Positions 44,391 through 51,816 of a stretch of DNA of 64,000 bases are shown piece after piece. The notes under the pieces are model-generated. The model did no database searches and was not told the origin of the DNA. It saw only the letters and a list, made by a program, of their open reading frames with translations. A program made the position numbers and the translations under genes. Source of the stretch: a virus. The stretch spans positions 34,623 through 98,622 of IMG/VR virus record IMGVR_UViG_3300023174_000100. One strand, given 5' to 3'. The first letter of the stretch is position 1. Each line of letters opens with the position of its first letter.

Positions 44391-44822
44391 ATGGAAAACA
44401 ATCAGAATTATGTGGCGACAATATTCAATGCCATGTTCCCAATTTTAAACACTGCTCAAGTCTATGTTGGATTTGGAGTTGGGCAGGAAGATACAAAATT
44501 GGCATTCTATGAAGCGTTCCGGAAATGCCAAAAAGAATTACAGGACGGTACAGAAATTTCAATTGGTCCTGAATTTTTTATCCAAGAATTCAAAAATTGG
44601 GCAAAGAAATCAGAAGAGATAATTTTTATGTCTTTGTTATCTTATCACCCCGAAAAGTTTTTCCCTCAACAAATAGATGCACTACCTGAAGAATCTGAGT
44701 TTTGGGAGGGGATGTACCAAAAGGAACAATGGGAACAGTTCGACGAATCTCAACACCCCTTATTCGATATATGGGTACAAGAAATGCAGGACGTCACTCA
44801 AGAAATGTGGCAAGAGTTCTAA
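44391..44822 (+). CDS. Unknown acidic protein
   Basis: 143 residues (VATIFNAMFPILNTAQVYVGFGVGQEDTKLAFYEAF), acidic, Trp-rich C-terminus. No family recognised. Confidence 0.65.
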   Translation: MENNQNYVATIFNAMFPILNTAQVYVGFGVGQEDTKLAFYEAFRKCQKELQDGTEISIGPEFFIQEFKNWAKKSEEIIFMSLLSYHPEKFFPQQIDALPEESEFWEGMYQKEQWEQFDESQHPLFDIWVQEMQDVTQEMWQEF

Positions 44823-44832
44823 AACCAAACAG

Positions 44833-44861
44833 CCCCGGCCGAAAACGACCGGGGTTTTTTT
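44833..44861 (+). terminator. Rho-independent terminator
   Basis: CCCCGG/CCGGGG stem with inner CG pairs, then T7. Confidence 0.85.
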
Positions 44862-44902
44862 ATGCCCAAACGGAAGCGAACGGAAGCGAACGAATTTTGC
44901 TA

Positions 44903-44945
44903 GGGCTGACTAACAGGAAGCCCGAGCAAATTTTTTGCGGATCAA
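44903..44945 (+). repeat. Type I intergenic element, copy 9
   Basis: GGGCT/AGCCC stem and GAGCAAATTTTTTGCGGATC; the sequence downstream of the core differs from other type I copies. Confidence 0.8.
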
Positions 44946-45002
44946 TTTTAAAAAATATTGAAATTTATTTGCTAAAAGTTATGAAATATAAAAATCTTGT
45001 TG

Positions 45003-45010
45003 TATATTTG
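45003..45010 (+). promoter_or_regulatory. -7 box TATATTTG
   Basis: Followed by the leader hairpin at 45013. Confidence 0.6.
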
Positions 45011-45012
45011 TA

Positions 45013-45038
45013 ATGCAATCGCAATGAAGCGAGAGCAT
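45013..45038 (+). promoter_or_regulatory. 5' leader hairpin with AAT/AGA internal loop
   Basis: ATGC-AAT-CGC-AATGAA-GCG-AGA-GCAT: outer 4-bp and inner 3-bp stems flanking a 3x3 internal loop. Confidence 0.6.
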
Positions 45039-45052
45039 TAAAAAACAAAGTT

Positions 45053-45352
45053 ATGAAAAATTTAGAAAGTGTTGCAGTTGAATTAAAAGAGGTATTGGCT
45101 GCAAAATCAATTTTAGAAGCAAGGGAAAAAACGCTTCGCGCTGAAATCATTGAAGGTTTACAGTCCCAAAACTTAACTCTATTAAAAGTAGGTGGTTTTA
45201 CGGTATCGATTCGTAAAAATAAAGTTTGGACATATTCAAAATGGGTTCGTACCTTAGAAAAAATGCTCAAAACGCGCAAAGATAACGAACAAAAAAACGG
45301 TATCGCTACATTCGAGGAAAATCCAACATGGCAATTCCTAAGCGCAAAGTAA
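45053..45352 (+). CDS. Coiled-coil protein, paralogue of 61130
   Basis: 99 residues; the first 45 are a coiled coil, followed by TVSIRKNKVWTYSKWV and GIATFEENPTWQFLSAK. The same plan (TYSK, then E/K-rich helix, then GVATY) is found in the gene at 61130. Function unknown. Confidence 0.7.
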   Translation: MKNLESVAVELKEVLAAKSILEAREKTLRAEIIEGLQSQNLTLLKVGGFTVSIRKNKVWTYSKWVRTLEKMLKTRKDNEQKNGIATFEENPTWQFLSAK

Positions 45353-45360
45353 ACCAAAAA

Positions 45361-45380
45361 GGGTAGGCGAAAGCCTACCC
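45361..45380 (+). terminator. Perfect GNRA hairpin
   Basis: GGGTAGGC gaaa GCCTACCC, 8 bp with GAAA tetraloop; directly follows the gene and precedes the next leader. Confidence 0.7.
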
Positions 45381-45417
45381 TACTTTAACAAATTTTTAAC
45401 ACTTTAAATTATATATC

Positions 45418-45654
45418 ATGTTAGGCAAATTAATAATCATTAGCATTTATGTTTATGTATGCGTTCCACAGTCAAACGGAGGCAAAACGGAGTACTTAGA
45501 AAAAGTAGGTACGCGGTCATGGGAGATGCCTGGAACGTTCACCAAAACGGATTCTTTGATTAAAGAAACGGTTAAGTACTATGGAATTGACCTTGAGTAT
45601 AACAGTATCAAAGTCGACTTAAATACACTACGCATAAAATGTGAGTGCAACTAA
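45418..45654 (+). CDS. Small protein with hydrophobic N-terminus
   Basis: 78 residues; LGKLIIISIYVYVCVPQSN may act as a signal or anchor. Rest is polar. Unknown. Confidence 0.55.
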   Translation: MLGKLIIISIYVYVCVPQSNGGKTEYLEKVGTRSWEMPGTFTKTDSLIKETVKYYGIDLEYNSIKVDLNTLRIKCECN

Positions 45655-45677
45655 GGAAACTTAAGGACCCTTGTCAG

Positions 45678-45736
45678 AGCGAATTTCGCTCCGGCAAGGC
45701 TCCGCCTTGCCTGAGTAAATTTTTGCAGCGGCGGAT
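45678..45736 (+). repeat. Type II intergenic element, copy 1
   Basis: AGCGAATTTCGCT palindrome, then CCGGCAAGGC-tcc-GCCTTGCCTG hairpin, GAGTAAATTTTTGCAGCGGCGGATC. Confidence 0.85.
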
Positions 45737-45806
45737 CTTAACATTTCTTTAACTAAAATAGCAAAAATATTAACACTTATTAACTACTACTTATTACTTT
45801 TTTGTT

Positions 45807-45814
45807 TATCTTTG
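45807..45814 (+). promoter_or_regulatory. -7 box TATCTTTG
   Basis: Followed by TAATGCAATC and AATCACTTAAAC leader, ATG at 45866. Confidence 0.65.
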
Positions 45815-45865
45815 TAATGCAATCAAAAGCAATTAATTAATCACTTAAACGTAAAAACAAGTACC

Positions 45866-46063
45866 ATGAAAAGCACCATTTTAGAATCGAACGGTATCAG
45901 AATCATTTTCTCAGCTTCTGTACTAGGAAAAAAAGTTAGAGTAACCCAGAACGGTAGGGACATAGATACCGTGGTGAACTTTGCTTCCTTCAAGAGGTGG
46001 GCTAAGGATGTTCTAACAGAAGGTCAGCTAAGAGTCGCAAAGTCTCAATACAACCGATTGTAG
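45866..46063 (+). CDS. Small basic protein, unknown
   Basis: 65 residues (KSTILESNGIRIIFSASVLGKKVRV), basic. Unknown. Confidence 0.6.
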   Translation: MKSTILESNGIRIIFSASVLGKKVRVTQNGRDIDTVVNFASFKRWAKDVLTEGQLRVAKSQYNRL

Positions 46064-46074
46064 AACGGAAATTC

Positions 46075-46098
46075 GGGGTTGAGTTACGGCTCAACCCC
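46075..46098 (+). terminator. GGGGTTGAG/CTCAACCCC hairpin
   Basis: Perfect 9-bp stem with a 6-base loop, no T run. Confidence 0.65.
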
Positions 46099-46148
46099 TC
46101 AAATAATAGCTACCTATAAATCCTGGATTTTGTCCGAATCAATCCGCT

Positions 46149-46208
46149 AGCGAATTTCGCTCCGGCAAGGCTCCGCCTTGCCTGAGTAAATTTTTGCAGG
46201 GGCGGATT
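46149..46208 (+). repeat. Type II intergenic element, copy 2
   Basis: AGCGAATTTCGCT palindrome, CCGGCAAGGC-tcc-GCCTTGCCTG hairpin, then GAGTAAATTTTTGCAGGGGCGGAT. Confidence 0.85.
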
Positions 46209-46288
46209 TTAACATTTCTTTAACTAAAATAGCGAAAATATTAACACTTATTAACTACTACTTATTATTAAAATTTAAAAAATAGTAT

Positions 46289-46296
46289 TATCTTTG
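46289..46296 (+). promoter_or_regulatory. -7 box TATCTTTG
   Basis: Ahead of the leader hairpin at 46301 and the ATG at 46339. Confidence 0.65.
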
Positions 46297-46300
46297 TAAT

Positions 46301-46322
46301 GCAGTCGCAATGAAGCGAAGGC
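46301..46322 (+). promoter_or_regulatory. 5' leader hairpin with AGT/AAG internal loop
   Basis: GC-AGT-CGC-AATGAA-GCG-AAG-GC; same shape as the leaders at 41656 and 45013 with altered internal-loop bases. Confidence 0.55.
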
Positions 46323-46338
46323 GTTAAATAAACAAGTT

Positions 46339-46515
46339 ATGTACCTATTCATTTTAATTTTCTTTTTAGGCTGTTGGTTTCCGATTAGTTTATACGCTAT
46401 GATTTTAAATAGCGAAGCCGACGGCGATACAGTAAAACAGACGTTAACAAAATTTTTTATTGGTTCGTCCTTATGGATATTGCTAATTGTATTATTTGCA
46501 GTACTGATAATTTAA
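46339..46515 (+). CDS. 58-residue two-helix membrane protein
   Basis: Begins MYLFILIFFLGCWFPISLY and ends FFIGSSLWILLIVLFAVLII: two hydrophobic helices joined by a polar loop (NSEADGDTVKQ). Good promoter and leader support it. Confidence 0.65.
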   Translation: MYLFILIFFLGCWFPISLYAMILNSEADGDTVKQTLTKFFIGSSLWILLIVLFAVLII

Positions 46516-46531
46516 CAAAACGTTAACACCG

Positions 46532-46568
46532 AGGGTATTGCATAATACATTCAATACCCTTATCTTTG
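46532..46568 (+). promoter_or_regulatory. Dyad promoter 1
   Basis: AGGGTATTG (46532-46540) is a perfect 9-base inverted repeat with CAATACCCT (46552-46560), which abuts -7 box TATCTTTG (46561-46568). The TTG of the left arm may be the -33 element. Confidence 0.7.
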
Positions 46569-46601
46569 CTTTATAATTTTTAAACCACAAAAAACTTAAA
46601 A

Positions 46602-46838
46602 ATGGTTACTTTAAAAGAAAAAAAAGGCGCTTTAAAAACTCTTCAATCGGCTATTAAAAAGGCAATTTCAGAAAACGGTAATTTAGATTTTACCGATTTT
46701 ATAGATGTAGCCTATGAATTGGATAACGAAATTAATAGGTTTGAAAACCAATTTAAAATACAAAAGCCCATAAGGCCGATACCTGTTGGAAACGGACCTT
46801 CAAAGGGACAACCTGGGATATATCTTTTAGCTCACTAA
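46602..46838 (+). CDS. Small protein, unknown
   Basis: 78 residues; helical N-terminus (VTLKEKKGALKTLQSAIKKAI) and Pro-rich C-terminus (KPIRPIPVGNGPSKGQPG). Confidence 0.65.
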   Translation: MVTLKEKKGALKTLQSAIKKAISENGNLDFTDFIDVAYELDNEINRFENQFKIQKPIRPIPVGNGPSKGQPGIYLLAH

Positions 46839-46850
46839 TAAATAAAGAAA

Positions 46851-46876
46851 CCCACCAAACGGAACGGTTTGGTGGG
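46851..46876 (+). terminator. CCCACCAAAC/GTTTGGTGGG hairpin
   Basis: Perfect 10-bp stem with a 6-base loop; followed by CATTCTT. Confidence 0.75.
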
Positions 46877-46888
46877 CATTCTTATGCT

Positions 46889-46948
46889 AGCGAATTTCGC
46901 TCAGGCAAAGCGGAGCCTTGCCTGAGTAAATTTTTGCAGGGGCGGATT
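46889..46948 (+). repeat. Type II intergenic element, copy 3
   Basis: AGCGAATTTCGCT, hairpin CAGGCAAAGC/…CTTGCCTG (a variant with shifted loop), GAGTAAATTTTTGCAGGGGCGGAT. Confidence 0.85.
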
Positions 46949-47028
46949 TTAACATTTCTTTAACTAAAATAGGGAAAACATTAACACTTTTTTAACTAAA
47001 CCTATTATTAAAATTTAAAAAATAGTAT

Positions 47029-47036
47029 TATCTTTG
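47029..47036 (+). promoter_or_regulatory. -7 box TATCTTTG
   Basis: Followed by TAATGCAATTAATTAATCACTTAAAC and ATG at 47074. Confidence 0.65.
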
Positions 47037-47073
47037 TAATGCAATTAATTAATCACTTAAACAAAAACAGGTT

Positions 47074-47793
47074 ATGAAAATTTTAGGTTTTAATTTTATT
47101 TTAGGTCAAACGGTACATTCTATAGACCTTAAATTATCCGCTACAAAAAAACTTGGTGGTCGTTTTGTTGTACAAACGTATCACTATGATTTGCAGCAAG
47201 TTATAAACAATGACTTTACTCAAGATAAAGAAAATTGTTTAGATTGTCCTTTTAGCTACAATAAAAATAACGGTAAAAGCGGGGGCTGTTATACGCATAA
47301 AGGTAATATGCTAAAAGGATTAAAATCTAAATTACGCTCTCTTAATAGAAAGTATAAATTAGGTTTATTAGCTACAGATTATAGCGACGTACTGCCTTTA
47401 TTAAACAAATATTTAGATAAATTGACTGCCAAAAATATAAATATTTCATTAGTACGGTTCGGTTCTTATGGTGAGGCGGTTACCCTGCCTTTAGACCTGT
47501 TAGACGGTTTATCTAAATTAGCAAAGCGTAAAACGGGTTATACGCACCAATGGAACAAACCGGAATTTAAGGAATACGCTAAATTATTAATGGCTTCGAC
47601 GCACAATATTTTTGAGGCAAAAATAGCCAATGATTTAGGTTTCAGGACATTCAATGTAGGTCTTTTAGAAAACAGTATTATGTGTCCGTCATCACCTACT
47701 ATAGAAAAGGATAAAAGGGTATCTTGCGCCAATTGTGGACTTTGTGCGGGAAATTCAATCAAAGCAAAGGATATTTATATTCCTAAACACTAA
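47074..47793 (+). CDS. DUF7227-like Cys-rich phage protein (paralogue A)
   Basis: 239 residues. Conserved features: QTYHYDLQQ, CLDCPFSYNKNNGKSGGCYTH, LVRFGSYGEAVTLP, TGYTHQWNKP, LMASTHNIFEA, and a C-terminal CPSSPT...CANCGLCAG. The cysteines could bind zinc or an iron-sulfur cluster. Such proteins occur widely in phages without a known function. A paralogue is at 51817. Confidence 0.8.
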   Translation: MKILGFNFILGQTVHSIDLKLSATKKLGGRFVVQTYHYDLQQVINNDFTQDKENCLDCPFSYNKNNGKSGGCYTHKGNMLKGLKSKLRSLNRKYKLGLLATDYSDVLPLLNKYLDKLTAKNINISLVRFGSYGEAVTLPLDLLDGLSKLAKRKTGYTHQWNKPEFKEYAKLLMASTHNIFEAKIANDLGFRTFNVGLLENSIMCPSSPTIEKDKRVSCANCGLCAGNSIKAKDIYIPKH

Positions 47794-47800
47794 AAAATAT

Positions 47801-47841
47801 AGGGGAATGTTTGGATATTTCAAATATTCCCCTTATATTTG
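47801..47841 (+). promoter_or_regulatory. Dyad promoter 2
   Basis: AGGGGAATGTTTG pairs with CAAATATTCCCCT (12 of 13 positions), whose end abuts -7 box TATATTTG (47834-47841). Confidence 0.7.
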
Positions 47842-47875
47842 CAACATATTATTAATCACTTAAAATTATAAAGTT

Positions 47876-48106
47876 ATGGCAATCAACAGTAGGATATCTG
47901 CAAGCTCTCAAAACGACATAAACGAAGAGCTTATAATACTTGCAAAAGAAACGGTATCAGAACTTAAGGACTTCGACGGGTTCAACGGTATATCAAAAAA
48001 GGACTTAGAAAAATTTGTAAATTACATACTAACAATTTACGACGAAGACCCAAGCGACGACCAAATTTTTAATAACGGTAGATGCGAAGGAGGCATAAAC
48101 TACTAA
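47876..48106 (+). CDS. Small acidic protein, unknown
   Basis: 76 residues, helical and acidic (NDINEELIILAKETVSELKDF). Confidence 0.65.
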   Translation: MAINSRISASSQNDINEELIILAKETVSELKDFDGFNGISKKDLEKFVNYILTIYDEDPSDDQIFNNGRCEGGINY

Positions 48107-48127
48107 AAATATAATAACTTGTTTTTT

Positions 48128-48163
48128 AGCCCCGTCGGATTTAGTGTCCGTCGGGGATTTTTC
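48128..48163 (+). terminator. CCCCG/CGGGG terminator
   Basis: CCCCG...CGGGG stem with ATTTTTC after it; a close copy is at 49904-49932. Confidence 0.6.
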
Positions 48164-48168
48164 ATGCC

Positions 48169-48228
48169 AGTGAATTTCGCTCAGGCAGGGCTTTGCCCTG
48201 CCTGAGTAAATTTTTGCAGGGGCGGATC
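48169..48228 (+). repeat. Type II intergenic element, copy 4
   Basis: AGTGAATTTCGCT, hairpin CAGGCAGGGC-ttt-GCCCTGCCTG, GAGTAAATTTTTGCAGGGGCGGATC. Confidence 0.85.
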
Positions 48229-48298
48229 TTAACATTTCTTTAACTAAAATAGGGAAAACATTAACATTCTCTTAACTACTAGGTATTGATTTTACCCT

Positions 48299-48306
48299 TA
48301 TCTTTG
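48299..48306 (+). promoter_or_regulatory. -7 box TATCTTTG
   Basis: TACCCTTATCTTTGTATC ahead of the ATG at 48342; an imperfect GGTA/TACC dyad precedes it. Confidence 0.6.
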
Positions 48307-48341
48307 TATCATAATTTTAAACCACTTAATAAACAAGTCTT

Positions 48342-48836
48342 ATGAGTATTCTAAATTTCATCGAGGGCTTATCGCCTAGAAACACTTTTGCTGCTATCCA
48401 GTATGAGTCATCAGCAGAAAAGGTAGCAAAAAAGCTAACTTATGGTTGGTTGGCTGCTAATGGTATTTCTCGCGAAGAAGTGCGCTGCATTACTTTTCGT
48501 ACCTGCCAATTGGGTAGCACCTACAAAAAAAGATTAGAGAATAGAGAGGGCGAGGAAGTTGTAGTAAATCCAGGTTGGGCTAGAGCTTTGGATAACAAAG
48601 GTCATTTATTCGACAATCCAAAGAACCTAAAGAAATTTCTACGCATTTTCTTAATTCCAGGAAAACAAGTTAGATGGGGTTTTCCAGACGCAACAACAGA
48701 ACGGAATCGGTTAGCATTAGTTAAAAGAATGCAAGAAATAGAACCAGAAACGGAATCTAATGAGTTTGAATTGAGAATGATTGAGGTTGACTGCATTCAG
48801 AATCTAAAAGCAAAAGAAGTTTTTCAATTAGCGTAA
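48342..48836 (+). CDS. Unknown basic protein
   Basis: 164 residues (SILNFIEGLSPRNTFAAIQYESSAEKVAKKLTYGW; RWGFPDATTERNRL). No family recognised. Confidence 0.65.
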   Translation: MSILNFIEGLSPRNTFAAIQYESSAEKVAKKLTYGWLAANGISREEVRCITFRTCQLGSTYKKRLENREGEEVVVNPGWARALDNKGHLFDNPKNLKKFLRIFLIPGKQVRWGFPDATTERNRLALVKRMQEIEPETESNEFELRMIEVDCIQNLKAKEVFQLA

Positions 48837-48844
48837 AAAATGTG

Positions 48845-48885
48845 AGGGGAATGTTTGGAAATGTAAAATATTCCCCTTATCTTTG
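48845..48885 (+). promoter_or_regulatory. Dyad promoter 3
   Basis: AGGGGAATGTTT and AAATATTCCCCT arms (one G-T position), abutting TATCTTTG (48878-48885). Confidence 0.7.
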
Positions 48886-48918
48886 CCTTATATTAATCAC
48901 CACTTAAATAAAGTATCT

Positions 48919-49146
48919 ATGGGAACAAGACATAATTTTTATGGAATCTTAGATGATTCTATGAATGAATCACAATTAAGAGAGGAATTAAGCAAATGGA
49001 CAAGAGAAAGCTTAATTAGTTGGTTAAAATGGAATGACAGAAATGGAGTATATTATGATGAAGAAAGTATGTTAGAGTTTGGAAACATTCTCACGCATAA
49101 GGAAGCAATGGATATTATGATTAGTCAAATTATGGAAAACAGATAA
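48919..49146 (+). CDS. Small acidic protein, unknown
   Basis: 75 residues from ATG 48919, directly after the AATCACCACTTAAA leader; an upstream in-frame start at 48883 would lie inside the promoter. Trp-containing helices (LSKWTRESLISWLKWND). Confidence 0.65.
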   Translation: MGTRHNFYGILDDSMNESQLREELSKWTRESLISWLKWNDRNGVYYDEESMLEFGNILTHKEAMDIMISQIMENR

Positions 49147-49188
49147 GTAGAATTTCAATATCTTAATCACCACTTAAATACTTAAAAA

Positions 49189-49581
49189 ATGAACAAAGAA
49201 GGTTTAAAAGTTTCGCTTACAAATGAATTGAGCGAAGAGATTTTTTTCAATGCTTTATGTAATTCATTGGATTATATGTGTAGTGGATATGGACTTGATT
49301 TAAAGTACAAACAATCTGACTACAATAATGCTAAGGCTAAATTGAGTAGTCCATGTTATGAAGATGTTTTAATGCAAATGTTAAGAGATGGAGTTAGAAT
49401 TGGATTGAAAGACCTTGAAGGTGGAATGGATACAGAATATATTACATTAGATACAGTACATGAAAGAGTTAAGAATGTTCCCTTAGACCATCTTTTAGAC
49501 ATGATAAATGATAATGATGATGCAGTTACTGGAGATGTTGTTTTACAGATTGTATTTTTAAATGAAATTATATATGGATAG
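49189..49581 (+). CDS. Unknown acidic protein
   Basis: 130 residues (KEGLKVSLTNELSEEIFFNALCNSLDYMCSG). Preceded by an AATCACCACTTAAA leader but no obvious -7 box, so probably cotranscribed with 48919. Confidence 0.65.
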   Translation: MNKEGLKVSLTNELSEEIFFNALCNSLDYMCSGYGLDLKYKQSDYNNAKAKLSSPCYEDVLMQMLRDGVRIGLKDLEGGMDTEYITLDTVHERVKNVPLDHLLDMINDNDDAVTGDVVLQIVFLNEIIYG

Positions 49582-49595
49582 GATTTAAAAAAGAT

Positions 49596-49635
49596 GGGGG
49601 AATGTTTGGAAATGTAAATGTTCTCCCCATCTTTA
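49596..49635 (+). promoter_or_regulatory. Degenerate dyad promoter 4
   Basis: GGGGGAATGTTT with AAATGTTCTCCCC, and a poor -7 match (CATCTTTA). Confidence 0.4.
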
Positions 49636-49674
49636 TATTATATTAATCCCCGCGAAAAACTTAAAAAAAGTAAA

Positions 49675-49884
49675 ATGAATAATAAACATATTTGGGAAGG
49701 TTGGACAGTTCAAGATTTTATAGATGAACTTGAGCCCACTTTTAATAGAATTATTAATAGTCATTCCTGGACAGCACCTTTTAAAAATGACAAAGAACTA
49801 AAGGAATGGCTTAAGGATAATCAACCGTATTACAAGAAAGATATCCCCGAAGTTTTTAATTATTTTAGAGCAAAGCTAAGGTAA
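49675..49884 (+). CDS. Small protein, unknown
   Basis: 69 residues from ATG 49675 (NNKHIWEGWTVQDFIDELEPTF). The leader contains CCCCGCGAAAAACTTAAAAA, a variant shared with 58374. Confidence 0.6.
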   Translation: MNNKHIWEGWTVQDFIDELEPTFNRIINSHSWTAPFKNDKELKEWLKDNQPYYKKDIPEVFNYFRAKLR

Positions 49885-49943
49885 GAATACATGACTTGTT
49901 TTTTGCCCCGTCGGATTTAGTGTCCGTCGGGAATCTTCATGCC

Positions 49944-50000
49944 AGTGAATTTCGCTCAGGCAGGGCAAAGCCCTGCCTGAGTAATTTTTGCAGGACCAGG
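49944..50000 (+). repeat. Type II intergenic element, copy 5
   Basis: AGTGAATTTCGCT, hairpin CAGGCAGGGC-aaa-GCCCTGCCTG, GAGTAATTTTTGCAGG. Confidence 0.85.
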
Positions 50001-50073
50001 ATTTTAACATTTCCTTAACTAAAATAGGGAAAACATTAACACTCCCTTAACTACTAGGTATTGTTTTTATACT

Positions 50074-50178
50074 TATCTTTGTAGTGTTATAAAGAGAGAG
50101 GGTAATTAGAAAGGCAAAAAATAATTTAAAAAAAGTTTGCCTTAAATTTGGAAAATAGAAAATTACTCTTTATTTTTG
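50074..50178 (+). promoter_or_regulatory. Tandem promoter with long nested inverted repeat, copy A
   Basis: TATCTTTG at 50074-50081 and TATTTTTG at 50171-50178. Between them AAGGCAAA (50111-50118) pairs with TTTGCCTT (50136-50143), and GTAATT (50102-50107) with AATTAC (50161-50166). The outer arm ends just before the second -7 box. The same arrangement precedes 51817. Confidence 0.65.
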
Positions 50179-50212
50179 CATCAGATTCTTAACCACTTTA
50201 AATTTTTAATGT

Positions 50213-50938
50213 ATGCTTTTCACAGAAGAAGTAAGCGCAAATCTAAGCGCAAAGTATGTAGCTATTAGCTCAAAGAAATTAATTAATGACCTTCAGTCTA
50301 ATGGTTTTGAGCTTTCGGGCTTTCAGACTAAAAAGAAAGGTGCTAAAAGTTCCGCGCACCTTATTAGAATGAGGTACAATAAGGAATTAATCTTAAATGG
50401 TGAAACCTTATATCCAGAGGTCGTTATCCGTAATTCTTTTGACGGAACGGTTGGGTTTGAATGTTCAATGGGGATATTTAGATTAGTATGCTCAAACGGA
50501 CTAACTGTATCGGATTCAAGATTTGAATCTAAGATTTTCAAAGTAAGGCATTTTGGAAAGAAGGCAATGGATATTTCAGAGAAAGTTATTTCAGGTGAGA
50601 TTGTAGCCAACTTTTTTGAATTGCTACCTAAACTCGAGGAATATGTATTGCAGCAAATGTCTGTAAACTTGACCGAAGAAAAGGCTATTGAATTCGCCAT
50701 GAAGGCTGCTGCTTTGCGTTTTAAGAGAGCCTTTACAGAAAATGAGGCTAAGGTATTACTTGCGTCAGAAAGGTTCGCAGATGATGAAAATACGCTTTGG
50801 GCAATTCAGAATCGCATTCAAGAAAAATTGATTAATGGGTTTGCAGGTAGAAGAAAATATTCTGCATTGAAAGACCCAAACAAGACTGCAATTATCAATG
50901 AGAGGTTAGCTAATCTTTCTATGGAGTTCGCAAATTAA
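50213..50938 (+). CDS. DUF932-family phage/plasmid protein
   Basis: 241 residues. YPEVVIRNSFDGTVGFECSMGIFRLVCSNGLTV and later helical region (NRIQEKLINGFAG) match the DUF932 family common on phages and plasmids; function unproven. Shares its unusual long upstream region with the DUF7227-like gene at 51817. Confidence 0.8.
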   Translation: MLFTEEVSANLSAKYVAISSKKLINDLQSNGFELSGFQTKKKGAKSSAHLIRMRYNKELILNGETLYPEVVIRNSFDGTVGFECSMGIFRLVCSNGLTVSDSRFESKIFKVRHFGKKAMDISEKVISGEIVANFFELLPKLEEYVLQQMSVNLTEEKAIEFAMKAAALRFKRAFTENEAKVLLASERFADDENTLWAIQNRIQEKLINGFAGRRKYSALKDPNKTAIINERLANLSMEFAN

Positions 50939-50951
50939 TTTAAAAAAATGT

Positions 50952-50993
50952 GGGGGGAATGTTTGGAAATGTAAAATGTTCCTCCTATCTTTG
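50952..50993 (+). promoter_or_regulatory. Dyad promoter 5
   Basis: GGGGGGAATGTTT with AAATGTTCCTCC, abutting TATCTTTG (50986-50993). Confidence 0.6.
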
Positions 50994-51027
50994 TAAAATA
51001 TTAATCACCACTTTAAATTTTAAAATT

Positions 51028-51504
51028 ATGCACAATCTGCATTTAATTAGAACAAAAGCTGATTCTCATTCCGACGCTATTGGCATTGTTGAGGACTATC
51101 TATTTGATTGGGGTACAGAGAATAATTGGTTTACTATCATGGGTTCTCATTGCAAAGAAGACAAATCATTCTCTGAATCTTTTGATGAGAAATGGATAAC
51201 TAAGGATGAATTACTTAATGACCCAAATAGATTTAATTTTTTAACAGAGGTAAATGATTACTACAAGCAAGCATTCCTTAAGGTGTCTAATTTAGAGAAT
51301 ACTGAAATAGTTCATCCTTTTGATTGGAGATGTGCCGCTAATTATTGCAAAGAGCAATCTGAAATAGCAAGTCTTTCAGACCCTACTAAAGTTGATATAT
51401 GGTCAGATACTTTTTATGACGGAAGTATTGACGAACCTGGTATTTCTGAATTATACACTAATGGCAAATTTACTTTTGTTGTCTTAGTGAATATGCACTC
51501 GTAA
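51028..51504 (+). CDS. Unknown acidic protein
   Basis: 158 residues from ATG 51028, placed after an AATCACCACTTTAAAT leader; the longer frame from 50950 would run through the promoter. HNLHLIRTKADSHSDAIGIVEDYLFDW start. A helical protein of unknown role. Confidence 0.65.
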   Translation: MHNLHLIRTKADSHSDAIGIVEDYLFDWGTENNWFTIMGSHCKEDKSFSESFDEKWITKDELLNDPNRFNFLTEVNDYYKQAFLKVSNLENTEIVHPFDWRCAANYCKEQSEIASLSDPTKVDIWSDTFYDGSIDEPGISELYTNGKFTFVVLVNMHS

Positions 51505-51509
51505 ATAAA

Positions 51510-51541
51510 AACCCTCCTGGTTAACTCCGGGAGGGTTTTTT
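51510..51541 (+). terminator. Rho-independent terminator
   Basis: AACCCTCC (51510-51517) and GGAGGGTT (51530-51537), then T run. Confidence 0.9.
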
Positions 51542-51547
51542 CATGCC

Positions 51548-51608
51548 AGTGAATTTCGCTCGGGCAGGGCAAAGCCCTGCCCGAGTAATTTTTTGCAGGG
51601 GCGGATCT
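51548..51608 (+). repeat. Type II intergenic element, copy 6
   Basis: AGTGAATTTCGCT, hairpin CGGGCAGGGC-aaa-GCCCTGCCCG, GAGTAATTTTTTGCAGGGGCGGATC. Confidence 0.85.
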
Positions 51609-51677
51609 TAACATTTCCTTAACTAAAATAGGGAAAACATTAACACTCCCTTAACTACTAGGTATTGTTTTTATGCT

Positions 51678-51783
51678 TATCTTTGTGGTGTTGTTAAGAG
51701 AGAGAGTAATTAGAAAGGCAAAAAAATAATTTAAAAAAAGTTTGCCTTAAATTTGGAAAATAGAAAATTACTTTTTATTTTTG
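51678..51783 (+). promoter_or_regulatory. Tandem promoter with long nested inverted repeat, copy B
   Basis: TATCTTTG (51678-51685) and TATTTTTG (51776-51783) with the same AAGGCAAA/TTTGCCTT and AGTAATT/AATTACT pairs between as in copy A. Confidence 0.65.
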
Positions 51784-51816
51784 CATCAGATTATTAACCA
51801 CTTAAATACACAAGTT

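Noticed and set aside
50950-51027. Upstream start for the 51028 gene
   Set aside because: Would put the dyad promoter and leader inside the coding region; the ATG after the leader is consistent with all neighbours.
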